This document shows, piece after piece, positions 1 through 8,694 of a stretch of 57,213 bases of DNA. Source of the stretch: Methanomicrobiales archaeon (GTDB taxonomy: Archaea; Halobacteriota; Methanomicrobia; Methanomicrobiales; Methanospirillaceae); contig JANXYM010000095.1 in the NCBI GenBank assembly GCA_025350045.1, positions 1 through 57,213 of the forward strand. The letters are read 5' to 3'. Position 1 is the first letter of the stretch; each line of letters starts with the position of its first letter. Both the position numbers and the translations under genes were made by a program. The notes under the pieces are model-generated. The model did no database searches. It saw nothing but the letters and a program-made list of their open reading frames with translations, and was not told the DNA's origin.

Positions 1-356
1 GATGTGAGAAAGAAAAAAATCTGGAAAGATTATTTGGAAAAAACGAGTCAGTAATCTGCTCTTTTCAGTGGGTAAGCAATTAAAGGATCCAACCCGGTCC
101 TTCCCATTCGTTGGTTATCTGGCAGAGGATGGCAGGAAATGAGGTTGGATCCGCAGGCAGCAGTGCAGATTGTTCAGATGCCGATCTTATATGAAGTGGG
201 ATTCCCGGTTAAGTGATACTGTTTCCACCTGTGCGCGAAGGTGAGTATACGTTATTGTTCTCCTTTTCCCCTGTTCCAATTGAATCCTGAAGATAACCCG
301 ATCGAACAGAAAATTCCTGGAATAACCGATACCGTACGAGTGAAATTCAGAAAAAG
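1..356. other. Left-edge region without a supported gene
   Basis: No complete gene is visible here. A plus-strand frame is open from the window edge and closes at a TAA at 52-54, reading a short lysine-rich tail. It could be the last residues of a gene lying mostly outside the window, but 17 codons are too few to judge. The rest has no convincing codon structure on either strand. The T-run just 3' of the tRNA gene (A-run 351-355 on the plus strand) probably ends tRNA transcription. Confidence 0.4.
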
Positions 357-441
357 TGCGAGGGATGGGATTCGAACCCAAGAACTCCTGCGAGACCAGG
401 CCCTGAACCTGGCGCCGTTGACCTGGCTTGGCTACCCTCGC
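357..441 (-). tRNA. tRNA-Leu (anticodon CAG)
   Basis: The minus strand folds as an 85-nt class II tRNA. The acceptor 5' strand GCGAGGG (complement of 435-441) pairs with CCCTCGC before discriminator A at 357. The anticodon arm is CCAGG-TTCAGGG-CCTGG, so the anticodon is CAG. A long variable arm follows, then a GGGTTCGAATCCC T-arm. The long variable arm fits leucine. No CCA is encoded and no intron is seen. A T-run follows directly on the transcribed strand. Confidence 0.95.
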
Positions 442-463
442 GCCTGTATAGATTACGGTTGAA

Positions 464-473
464 ATTAAATAAA
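464..473 (-). promoter_or_regulatory. Putative TATA box of the tRNA-Leu gene
   Basis: On the minus strand an AT-rich box reading TTTATTTAAT lies about 25-30 nt upstream of the tRNA 5' end at 441. That is the usual archaeal TATA spacing. It is inferred from position and composition only. Confidence 0.35.
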
Positions 474-492
474 GATAGGGGGTGATCCGGCC

Positions 493-2403
493 CTATTTGG
501 AGGTACTGTTCTCACTGGATGCTTTCTTCATCTCCTGTTCACGCAGCTCTTTTCTCCGGATCTTTCCGGATATTGTCTTTGGTAAGGAATCCACAAACTC
601 AATTGCCCGGGGATATTTGTAGGGGGCGGTCACGTTCTTGACATGGTTCTGGATCTCCCGGACGAGAGTTTCAGACGGCTGGAACCCGGGTTTAAGGATG
701 ACAAATGCCTTGACGATCAGGCCACGAACATCATCCGGGGATCCGACAACTGCAGCTTCCTGTACCGCGGGGTGCTCTATGAGTGCACTCTCGACTTCAA
801 ACGGTCCGATACGGTAACCGGATGATTTTATCACATCATCATCCCTGCCGATAAACCAGAGATACCCATCCTCGTCTTTGTAGGCTTTATCACCGGTGTA
901 GTAATAGTCGCCAATAAAAGATTTTTTATTTTCCTCGGGATTGTTCAGGTATTCCCGGAACATTCCCACCGGACGCGGATCCATCTTGATTGCGATCCTT
1001 CCTTCTTCATGCATAGGAACGGGTTTTCCGTTGTCATCATGGAGTTCCACATGCCAGCCGGGAGAGGGTCTTCCCATGGAACCGAATTTTGGCGTCATGC
1101 CCGGGAAGGTGCCGATGCAGAGTACCGTCTCGGTCTGTCCGTATCCTTCATAGATAGTCATGCCGGTCGCATCCCTCCATGCCTTGATAACTTCAGGGTT
1201 GAGCGGTTCACCTGCGCTTACGCAGTGGCGAAGCTCAGAGAAATCAAACTTGTCGAGATCGGCTAAGATCAGCATACGGTAAATTGTTGGCGGGCAGCAG
1301 AACGTGGTAATCCCATATTTTTCTATGAGCGGAAGGATCTCGGTTGCATTGAACCGGCTGCGGATATCATACACAAAGATTGCCGAACCTTCGATCCACT
1401 GGCCATAGAATTTTCCCCATGCGCTCTTTGCCCATCCTGTATCGGAGAGCGTGAAGTGGAGATCGTTGGTGCGCAGATCGTGCCAGAACCGTGCAGTGAC
1501 AATATGTCCTAACGGGTAACTCTGCTCATGCACCACCATCTTGGGGTCTCCTGTCGTCCCTGAGGTAAAGAAGATCACGAGCGGGTCGGTGCTCCGGGTC
1601 TTTTTCATGCTGGGAAGATTAACAATTTTTGCTGATACGGGTGCAGGGTAGTCAAGTTCGGTTAAGTAACTGATCCAGCCCGGGCGTTTCCCATCGATCA
1701 GCACTTTACAGGAAAGGGAAGGGCAGTCCTTTGCGATCTCTTCGATCTTGTCTGCCTGTTCTTCCATGGTGATGACCATCTTGATATCGGCAATATTGAT
1801 ACGGTATTTCAGGTCCTTGGGGGTGAGCATCGTAGGAGCGGGAACATAGACGGCACCGCGCTTAATCAGGCCGAGAGTAAACGTCCACCACTCGGGAACC
1901 CGGGGCAGCATAATAAGCACCCGGTCACCTTTGCTGACGCCATACTTGATCATGATGTTGACGATCTGGTTCGAGAGCCGCATCAGATCCCAGAACGTGA
2001 ACAACTTCTCCTTGCCTTCCTGGTTCACCCAGACCATGGCTAGCTTGTTCCGGTCCTTGTTTGCCCATGCATCGATCACATCGAAACCGAAGTTGAAATA
2101 TTCAGGTACTTCAATGGAAAATTTCCGGAACATCTCTTCATAATCCGGCATATTATGATCTTCAGGTCCAAAGACCGGACCGGCAGAGGGAAGGGTTGTC
2201 GCCCCGATCCTGCTCACGCCCGTACTATTTGCGAGTTGTGTGGTGCACGCCTCGTTTATCCAGTCGGACCGGGAAATATTTCGTTTCTCCGACGATTTGT
2301 CAATGCTTTTTGCAAGTGAATCGTCCATAGTGACAGAATACCGCACCATACAGGATGGTTTAGTGGTGCAGAATATGAGCGTTTCGATCAGATCCTGCAC
2401 CAT
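493..2403 (-). CDS. Acyl-CoA synthetase (AMP-forming) with N-terminal ribbon-helix-helix domain
   Basis: An ATP-dependent acid:CoA ligase of the medium-chain acyl-CoA synthetase type, which activates a carboxylic acid through an acyl-adenylate. The adenylation core starts near residue 85. It carries the P-loop TSGTTGDPK near 276, YGQTE near 421, the hinge region SGYRIGPFEVES near 524 and the catalytic-lysine motif PKTISGKIRR near 606. Unusually, residues 19-58 look like a CopG/Arc-type ribbon-helix-helix DNA-binding domain (MVRYSVTMDD strand, then two helices with NISRSDWINEA), joined by a linker of about 25 residues to the enzyme. The paralogue at 2504-4171 lacks this part. Starts at residue 1 (2403) and residue 19 (2349) are both possible; neither has a clear Shine-Dalgarno, and 2349 would begin exactly at the DNA-binding domain. 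Substrate is not readable from sequence. Confidence 0.9.
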   Translation of the reverse strand: MVQDLIETLIFCTTKPSCMVRYSVTMDDSLAKSIDKSSEKRNISRSDWINEACTTQLANSTGVSRIGATTLPSAGPVFGPEDHNMPDYEEMFRKFSIEVPEYFNFGFDVIDAWANKDRNKLAMVWVNQEGKEKLFTFWDLMRLSNQIVNIMIKYGVSKGDRVLIMLPRVPEWWTFTLGLIKRGAVYVPAPTMLTPKDLKYRINIADIKMVITMEEQADKIEEIAKDCPSLSCKVLIDGKRPGWISYLTELDYPAPVSAKIVNLPSMKKTRSTDPLVIFFTSGTTGDPKMVVHEQSYPLGHIVTARFWHDLRTNDLHFTLSDTGWAKSAWGKFYGQWIEGSAIFVYDIRSRFNATEILPLIEKYGITTFCCPPTIYRMLILADLDKFDFSELRHCVSAGEPLNPEVIKAWRDATGMTIYEGYGQTETVLCIGTFPGMTPKFGSMGRPSPGWHVELHDDNGKPVPMHEEGRIAIKMDPRPVGMFREYLNNPEENKKSFIGDYYYTGDKAYKDEDGYLWFIGRDDDVIKSSGYRIGPFEVESALIEHPAVQEAAVVGSPDDVRGLIVKAFVILKPGFQPSETLVREIQNHVKNVTAPYKYPRAIEFVDSLPKTISGKIRRKELREQEMKKASSENSTSK

Positions 2404-2503
2404 AGCGCAAAAAGTTTTGAATTTTTTATTACTGCGATTGATATTATAATGGGGTTTAAAACAAAAACAATGTCCAAAATCAAGGATGATTTAAGTGGTG
2501 CAA

Positions 2504-4171
2504 TCACTTTGCATTCAGGTATTTTTTCAGCTCTGCTGCACGCAGTTCATTGCGCTTGATCTTGCCCGAGATGGTTTTGGGAAGTTCAGGTACAAACTCT
2601 ATCTCCCGCGGATACTTGTAGGGTGCGGTGGTCTTTTTCACATAGGTTTTGATATCCTTGATCAGCGATTCGGAGGGTTCGAAGCCCGTATTGAGAACGA
2701 CAAACGCCTTGACTATCATACCGCGTATGCGATCGGGTGATCCCACCACTGCTGCTTCCTGCACAGCGGGATGCTCGATCAATGCACTCTCCACTTCAAA
2801 GGGCCCGATCCGGTAGCCGGAACTCTTGATCACATCATCGTCCCTTCCCACGAACCAGAAGTAGCCATCCTTGTCACAGTACACTTTGTCTCCGGTGTAA
2901 TACCACCCGTTCACAAAGGACTTTTTATTCTCTTCAGGATTGTCGATATACTCCACAAAAAGTCCGGGTGGCCGGGGGTCAGTACTGATCCCCAGTCTTC
3001 CCTCTTCATGTTCTCCTACCGGTTTTCCATTCTCGTCATGAACTGCGATCTTCCAACCGGGTGAAGGTTTCCCCATGGATCCCGGGTGGGATTCAACATT
3101 GGGAAATGCAGCAACGCAACATGCAGTCTCAGTCTGCCCGTATCCTTCACATATGGTAAGACCCGTACCTTCCTTCCAGACCCGGATTACTTCAGGATTG
3201 AGTGGTTCACCTGCACTTGTGCAGTGACGGAGACTCGAGAGATCGAACCTGTCCAGGTCGGCTAAGATCAGCATGCGGTAGATCGTCGGGGGACAGCAGA
3301 AGGTTGTAACCTGATATTTTTCAAGCAGGGGGAGGACTTCAGTTGCCTGGAATTTGCCGGTGAAATGATAGACAAAGATACAGGCACCTTCAATCCACTG
3401 CCCGAAGATCTTGCCCCATGCGCATTTCGCCCAGCCGGTATCGGCAACCGTGAAATGGAGATCGTTGTGATGGATATCCTGCCAGAGCCGGGCAGTGACG
3501 ATGTGCCCGAGCGGATAACTGTGATCGTGCAGCACCATCTTGGGCTCCCCGGTGGTGCCGGAAGTGAAATAGATCAGCATCGGATCGGCACTTTTCGTCT
3601 TCCGCTGGTCGGGAATGCTGACGGAACGATGGGAGACCGGTGCCGGGTAGAGCAGTTCGTAGGGAAAACTGGCCCATCCTTTCCGTTCTCCATCAGCGAC
3701 AAGGCGGGTGGTAAGCGTGGGGCATTCATCGCAGATCTCTTCAACTTTTTGGGCATTTTCGAGATCGGTAATGATCATCCGGAATTTACCCTTGTTGACC
3801 CGGTATTTGATATCCCGCGAGGTAAGCATCGTCGGGCAGGGGGCAAACACAGCTCCTAACTTGATTAAGGCAATCGCAAATATCCACCATTCCGGGATAC
3901 GGGGGAGCATCACCAGTACGCGATCTCCTTTGTTAATCCCGTATTTCAGCAGAATATTTGCTGCCTGGTTGGAGAGGTTGGCTAGATCGAGATAACTGTA
4001 TTTTTTCTCTTCGCCATTCTGGCTCACCCAGATCATGGCGAGTTTATTACGGTCCTTTCTTGCCCAGGCATCGATCACATCAAAACCAAAATTATAGAAT
4101 TCCGGCACTTCGATGGAGAAGCGTGCGCACATCTCTTCATAGCTCTCTTTGGTAATCGCGCGTTTGCCCAT
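2504..4171 (-). CDS. Acyl-CoA synthetase (AMP-forming)
   Basis: A close paralogue of the downstream gene at 493-2403 and a member of the ANL adenylate-forming superfamily. It activates an organic acid to its CoA thioester with ATP cleaved to AMP. Visible motifs are TSGTTGEPK near residue 201, YGQTE near 343, SGYRIGPFEVES near 455 and PKTISGKIKR with the acylation lysine near 530. At 555 residues it is of normal length for medium-chain acyl-CoA synthetases and begins directly with the catalytic module. The two synthetase genes lie head to tail about 100 bp apart, which looks like a tandem duplication and perhaps co-transcription. In syntrophic or methanogenic archaea such enzymes are usually assigned to acetate or short/branched acid activation; the actual substrate is an open inference. 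Confidence 0.9.
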   Translation of the reverse strand: MGKRAITKESYEEMCARFSIEVPEFYNFGFDVIDAWARKDRNKLAMIWVSQNGEEKKYSYLDLANLSNQAANILLKYGINKGDRVLVMLPRIPEWWIFAIALIKLGAVFAPCPTMLTSRDIKYRVNKGKFRMIITDLENAQKVEEICDECPTLTTRLVADGERKGWASFPYELLYPAPVSHRSVSIPDQRKTKSADPMLIYFTSGTTGEPKMVLHDHSYPLGHIVTARLWQDIHHNDLHFTVADTGWAKCAWGKIFGQWIEGACIFVYHFTGKFQATEVLPLLEKYQVTTFCCPPTIYRMLILADLDRFDLSSLRHCTSAGEPLNPEVIRVWKEGTGLTICEGYGQTETACCVAAFPNVESHPGSMGKPSPGWKIAVHDENGKPVGEHEEGRLGISTDPRPPGLFVEYIDNPEENKKSFVNGWYYTGDKVYCDKDGYFWFVGRDDDVIKSSGYRIGPFEVESALIEHPAVQEAAVVGSPDRIRGMIVKAFVVLNTGFEPSESLIKDIKTYVKKTTAPYKYPREIEFVPELPKTISGKIKRNELRAAELKKYLNAK

Positions 4172-4386
4172 AGGATCAGGAACATATGTTTCATGCGGTT
4201 CTTTTTCAAGTTTGTCGTTTTGAAATGGATCTAAAACAAAAAGAAAAATCCTCTGCTATTTTTTTTAATTCGGCCTCCAATGAAATTCGTTATTTTCAGG
4301 ATAACCCGTTGACGTTCGTAGGAAATAAATCGGGACATAAGGGTTGTCCATTAGTATCATGGTCAGGCCAAATCATACTACCATTA

Positions 4387-4937
4387 ATGGCTGATAAAAA
4401 GTACGAGTCCTTAAAGATTGAGAACATCGCAGCATCCGGCGTTATTGCCGATTCCATTGACCTTATTGAGGTGTCAAAAAAGGTCAAGAACTGTGAACTC
4501 AATACAAAACGGTTCCCCGGTGCAGTCTATCGTATTTGAGGATCCCAAGATTGCGTCCCTGATCTTTTCTTCAGGAAAAGTAGTCTTAACCGGTATACGT
4601 AACAAGAAGGCACTCACCGATGGTCTCAGTATTATTATGAAATCGCTTAAGAGTGCCGGTGTCGGAACCCACAAAAGAGCCAAAAGTTGCTCTCACTAAC
4701 ATTGTCTGTTCGTATGATATAGGCAAATATACAATCTCAACAAAGTGGTCATTACCCTTAATCTCGAAAACATCGAATATGAACCCGAGCAGTTCCCCGG
4801 TCTCGTTTACCGTATCAAGGATCCCAAGATTGTCGCTCTTCTCTTCAGGAAAGATCATCCTGACGGGCGGAAAGAACATGGAAGATATCAAGAAGGGTCT
4901 GGACTTCCTCGAGCAAAAGCCTGAATCCATTATGTAA
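4387..4937 (+). pseudogene. TATA-box-binding protein (TBP) pseudogene, multiply frameshifted
   Basis: Pieces of an archaeal TBP follow in order but in different frames. The first repeat begins with MADKKYESLKIENIAAS at 4387 and reaches FPGAVYRI. One extra T in the run at 4535-4537 puts the next part, EDPKIASLIFSSGKVVLTG, into another frame. A further shift near 4650 gives [16 protein letters not shown]. Another near 4725 gives [20 protein letters not shown] and [19 protein letters not shown] last shift near 4840 returns to [19 protein letters not shown], ending at TAA 4935-4937. Both TBP repeats are recognisable, so the gene was complete before decay. It cannot yield a normal TBP without four frame corrections. 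Other TBP genes presumably exist elsewhere in the genome. Confidence 0.88.
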
Positions 4938-5255
4938 TAAACGATAAACCGTTTTTCCTTTTTTAAAAAATTTGACTCTGTTGAAAACCTCGAGAAAAAT
5001 ATGCAATCGCTCGTAGGATGTCCCTTTTTTGTATGGTATTCCCACCTCTGCCGCCCGGAGATCATCCCAAATTGCGATAACCATCAGAAGGTCGATGAAA
5101 ATATCCGCGATAAAAGGGGGGTAAATGGGATACTCCCCTTAGGCTCCCCCTCAGGAGGATGATACGGGTCTCCCTCCTATATCCCAAAGAGAATCTGCGA
5201 ATAATGGCGAAAGTGAATTTTTAAAAAGCCATAATAATCCTGACTATGATCGCAC
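4938..5255. other. Intergenic region between TBP remnant and helicase operon
   Basis: No coding sequence is supported. Both flanking genes end here (convergent), so termination signals are expected. T-rich stretches occur on the minus strand just after the helicase stop (complement of 5217-5227, reading CTTTTTAAAAA) and on the plus strand at 4950-4975. A G/C-rich patch at 5130-5180 has a short CCTC-AG-GAGG palindrome. Nothing else was identified. Confidence 0.4.
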
Positions 5256-7952
5256 TCATGACCAGTAACGGTGTGTCTGGATAAAATTCCGCTCTGCCTT
5301 GAGGATCTCGCGATAGAATGCATCCCCATCGGCCTGTGTCCCCAGGATCCGGGATGCATTCTCCGGCCCCACACCCCGTGCAGACAGGGCAATTACCGCT
5401 TTCTTCCCACTGGAGAGCACGATATTCGCATTTTTTTTCAATCGCTGCTCGATTGCCCGCTCTTCAGCATTCTTCTTGGGTTTCCTTAACATCGCGAACT
5501 GTTCCTCATCAAAGGGTTTGAGGGCCGCAATCAGGAGTGCCCCGCACTTTGGGCACTGGGGGTGATCCGGGACCCGGGAGACAACGGTCCGGCTCTTCCA
5601 GTCCCGGCAGTTCATACAGGCAAGCACTACATCATCCTGTTCAAGCCTCCTCTTTAAAGTGGCAATGACGGCGTGATCTGCGGTTGGCGGGGGAATCTGG
5701 TCCCGGGAAGAGAGTAATCCTCCAGCGCCAATGAGTGAGTGGGGGCCCAGCTCAACGCGTATTTTCCCCTCTTTGATCAGGGCCACTACTGCAGCAGCGG
5801 TATCAATGTCCATGTAGTCTGACAGCAGCTCCCGGTATGCTTCCTGCTGAACAACCGTATTTTCGAAGAAATCGAGCAAGCGATGGATGCTGATCTTCTC
5901 ATAATCTGCATCCGCATCGATCGCCCCAAACTTCTTTGCAATCTGCACAAGTTTCCATTTGAAGAGTGCAGTGCGTTTCAGGGCAAGCTGAAGTATGCCG
6001 GACATATGGGCAGGATTCAGCGTGAGGAGGAACTCTTTTACATCAGCGGCACGGATGGACGAGGGAAGGCGCAGGAGCATCCGGTAGGCATCCAGTTCGA
6101 GCCCGACCGTAGTTCCGTAACGGGCGGAGATAAGGATAGAGAGCACGCGCCCGAGCGCTTCGTTTGCCTTGTGCCCGGCACAGACATTGCAGACCACACC
6201 ATCATCTGTATTCTCGAGCGTGATGAGATTATCCGTAGGAACGAGCGACCGGTTCTTATCCATCTCTGAAAGAAACGCACTGGCGAATATAACCCCCTCC
6301 TCACCGGCAGTATAATCGGCAATTTTCCGGGTCCTGCGTAATTCTCCAACTTCCCGGGCTACATTGAACGGCACCGGGATCTGCTCTCCTTCCCATGAAG
6401 GGAGCTCCCCCAGTGCCTTTTTTGCCGGTTCTACGGTAAGTCTGCCATCAGCGATCTCCAGCACGCGCCAGAGTTGCCCCTTCGTGATGAAGACTGCACC
6501 CGTATGTACCCATCCAACCACGAACGACTCATCGAGCGTTCCAACGGTTCTCCGCGAGACCATGTCAAAGACCGGCACTTTCCGTTCATCGTGAATCATC
6601 GAGAGGTTGTTGGAGAGATACCGCCGCGCCCGCCCGGTAGTGATGAGACGCCCCCCGTCATTCCGGATAAGCCGGTGCTCTTCCATCTGCCGGCACACAT
6701 CCTCGAGCAGCGTCTCGCACCGGGGAAAAAGAGCAGTGCGCTCAAGAATATCCACAATGGCCGAGCGTTCGATCTCCCCGTACTCAACGGCGATTGCGGC
6801 TACCTGGTTGGCAAGCACATCCGCCGCATTCCGGGGAAGTACAACCGGCTCGATCTCGTTTCCTTTGGCTTTTTTCGCGATGACCAGGGATTCGAGGAGA
6901 TCATCAAAACCCGTAGCAAAAATGGTGCCCCGGGATACGGTATTCAGCTGGTGACCGGCACGCCCTACCCGCTGCACCAGCCGGGCAACTTCGCGGGGGG
7001 AGCCGAACTGGATCACGTGATCCACCCGGCCGATATCGATCCCCAGTTCCATCGAAGATGTGCAGATGAGGGTCCGGATCTCACCTTTTTTAAAACGCTC
7101 TTCCGCATCTATTCGCACTTCCTTCGAGAGCGAGCCGTGGTGCACCTCCACATCCCCGTGCTCGAAGAGGGCATGGCCCAGTGCCTCGGCCGTCACCCGC
7201 GTGTTGACAAAGACCAGCGTGGAACTTTCGCGCTTCAGTGACTTGGAGAGCACCTCTGTCTGGTGTTTGAAATCATCGCCAACATACTTGACCGAGATCT
7301 CCAGGTGTTTTGCAACCGGAACCTGCACAACCGAACAGGGTCGTGCTCCGCAGAGGAAGCGGGCGATCTCCTCGGGATTACCTACCGTAGCCGAGAGGCC
7401 GATGCGCTGGAATTCCCCCGCATACACATGCAGCCGTTCCAGTGCGACAGCAAGCTGTGCACCACGCTTGCTTCCTGCCAGATCATGGACTTCATCCACG
7501 ATCACGTACCGGACCTGCTTAAGATGCTGCCGCAGGACCTTTCCCATGAAGAGTGCCTGCACTGTTTCCGGCGTGGTAATCAGGAGGTCCGGGGGATGGA
7601 GCGCCTGTTTCCGGCGCTCTGCCATTGGCGTATCGCCATGCCGCACTCCGACTGTCAGGCCAAGTTCCCCGCACCACCACTGCATACGGGAAAGGATATC
7701 CCGGTTGAGTGCCCGGAGCGGGGTGATGTAGAGCGCCTTGAAGCCCCCCCCGGCAGGAAGCGAGAGAAGACCGTTGAAGACCGGAAACATTGCGCTCTCG
7801 GTCTTCCCGGTACCGGTGGGTGCGATCAGGACGAGATGTTTCCCGTGAAGGATCAAGGGGATGGCCTGGCTCTGCGCATCGGACAGGCGGGTAAAACCGC
7901 GCTTCCGGATGCACTCCTGCACCTTTGGGTTCAGCAACTCAATCTGCTTCAT
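5256..7952 (-). CDS. Lhr-type superfamily 2 DEAD/DEAH-box helicase
   Basis: A large ATP-dependent nucleic-acid helicase of the Lhr group, which acts in DNA repair or RNA/DNA hybrid processing. The Q-motif-like start leads into APTGTGKTES (Walker A, near residue 44), TPLRALNRD (motif Ia), TTPETVQ, a DEVH box near 150, LSATVGNPEE (motif III), and a helicase C domain with TRVTAEAL, CTSSMELGIDIG and QRVGRAGH. The C-terminal part (about 430-898) is the long Lhr-specific region. It includes a Cys pair CMNC near 775 and CPKC near 800, probably a zinc ribbon. Length fits archaeal Lhr2/Lhr-core proteins. It overlaps the upstream phosphoesterase by 14 nt, so the two are translationally coupled in a three-gene operon with the OB-fold gene. 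Confidence 0.9.
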   Translation of the reverse strand: MKQIELLNPKVQECIRKRGFTRLSDAQSQAIPLILHGKHLVLIAPTGTGKTESAMFPVFNGLLSLPAGGGFKALYITPLRALNRDILSRMQWWCGELGLTVGVRHGDTPMAERRKQALHPPDLLITTPETVQALFMGKVLRQHLKQVRYVIVDEVHDLAGSKRGAQLAVALERLHVYAGEFQRIGLSATVGNPEEIARFLCGARPCSVVQVPVAKHLEISVKYVGDDFKHQTEVLSKSLKRESSTLVFVNTRVTAEALGHALFEHGDVEVHHGSLSKEVRIDAEERFKKGEIRTLICTSSMELGIDIGRVDHVIQFGSPREVARLVQRVGRAGHQLNTVSRGTIFATGFDDLLESLVIAKKAKGNEIEPVVLPRNAADVLANQVAAIAVEYGEIERSAIVDILERTALFPRCETLLEDVCRQMEEHRLIRNDGGRLITTGRARRYLSNNLSMIHDERKVPVFDMVSRRTVGTLDESFVVGWVHTGAVFITKGQLWRVLEIADGRLTVEPAKKALGELPSWEGEQIPVPFNVAREVGELRRTRKIADYTAGEEGVIFASAFLSEMDKNRSLVPTDNLITLENTDDGVVCNVCAGHKANEALGRVLSILISARYGTTVGLELDAYRMLLRLPSSIRAADVKEFLLTLNPAHMSGILQLALKRTALFKWKLVQIAKKFGAIDADADYEKISIHRLLDFFENTVVQQEAYRELLSDYMDIDTAAAVVALIKEGKIRVELGPHSLIGAGGLLSSRDQIPPPTADHAVIATLKRRLEQDDVVLACMNCRDWKSRTVVSRVPDHPQCPKCGALLIAALKPFDEEQFAMLRKPKKNAEERAIEQRLKKNANIVLSSGKKAVIALSARGVGPENASRILGTQADGDAFYREILKAERNFIQTHRYWS

Positions 7953-8694
7953 CAGGAATCAGTGCCCGCAACGGGCCGATGTACGTCCCATCGGCAAGGA
8001 TGATCTCGGTATCCTCTTTTTGCATCAGCCGGGAGAGGGGAGAGAATGGTTTTTTTATGATCTGGAGGATGTCGTACCCAGCTATCTCGTTAAACGCTGG
8101 CATAAAGAGCACACGGGTCGGGGAACAGTTTTTCCCCGGGGACTTCATGCCGGACTCATCCGTATCAATACCTGCCCGCAGGTATGCCGGTGACTGGAGT
8201 GCACAGCCAACTTCATCTTTAAGGGAGAGCAGGGGGTGGTGATGACCGATCACCACAAGTTGCCCGGCAAGAGCCGGTGATGGGTGCATGTGCCCGTGCT
8301 GGTAGCCTACACCATCAAGCACCGCCCCGTCTTTGGGCCGGATCTCCCCCTCGTGCAGGAACCGCTCGATCCCGACATCATGATTACCGGGAAATACATG
8401 GAGCGGTAATCTCGTCCTTAAGGAATCAAGAATTTTCGGCAGCTCGTGATGCTCCTGCCAGGTCAGGGAAGGGATGCTGTGCTTGACATCCCCCAAAAGG
8501 ATCAGGGCATCCGGTTTTGTCCCATCAATAACCCTGTGCAGGCGTTCAAGTCTCTGTTCACTCCTGCTCCTGAAATGCAGGCCGTGGGCAGCAAGATCTG
8601 CTTCAATCCCGAAATGGAGGTCTGCAACAACCAGCATGCGCTGCCCGCCTTCGATGACAAGTGCCGGGCCCTCCCCGATAAATTCCATCTTCAT
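7939..8694 (-). CDS. Calcineurin-like metallophosphoesterase (COG1407/PdeM-like)
   Basis: A binuclear-metal phosphoesterase. The blocks are VADLHFGIEADL (D-x-H), LLGDVKHS (GD), VFPGNHDVG (GNHD) and GHHHPLLSL (GHxH), giving the full set of metal ligands. ATG 8694 was chosen because it forms an ATGA overlap with the stop of the upstream OB-fold gene; a longer reading to 8730 is less likely. The protein is then 251 residues. In haloarchaea a phosphoesterase of this kind is encoded with RPA and RPA-associated protein. In bacteria the related PdeM accompanies an Lhr helicase in a DNA ligase-linked repair cluster. Here it lies between an RPA-associated protein and an Lhr helicase, which supports a role in DNA repair. 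Confidence 0.87.
   Translation of the reverse strand: MKMEFIGEGPALVIEGGQRMLVVADLHFGIEADLAAHGLHFRSRSEQRLERLHRVIDGTKPDALILLGDVKHSIPSLTWQEHHELPKILDSLRTRLPLHVFPGNHDVGIERFLHEGEIRPKDGAVLDGVGYQHGHMHPSPALAGQLVVIGHHHPLLSLKDEVGCALQSPAYLRAGIDTDESGMKSPGKNCSPTRVLFMPAFNEIAGYDILQIIKKPFSPLSRLMQKEDTEIILADGTYIGPLRALIPDEAD

Noticed and set aside
3365-3859. 164-residue plus-strand open frame
   Set aside because: Antisense shadow of the acyl-CoA synthetase, whose motifs are clear on the other strand.
4586-5065. 159-residue minus-strand open frame
   Set aside because: It is antisense to the TBP remnant, which explains the sequence.
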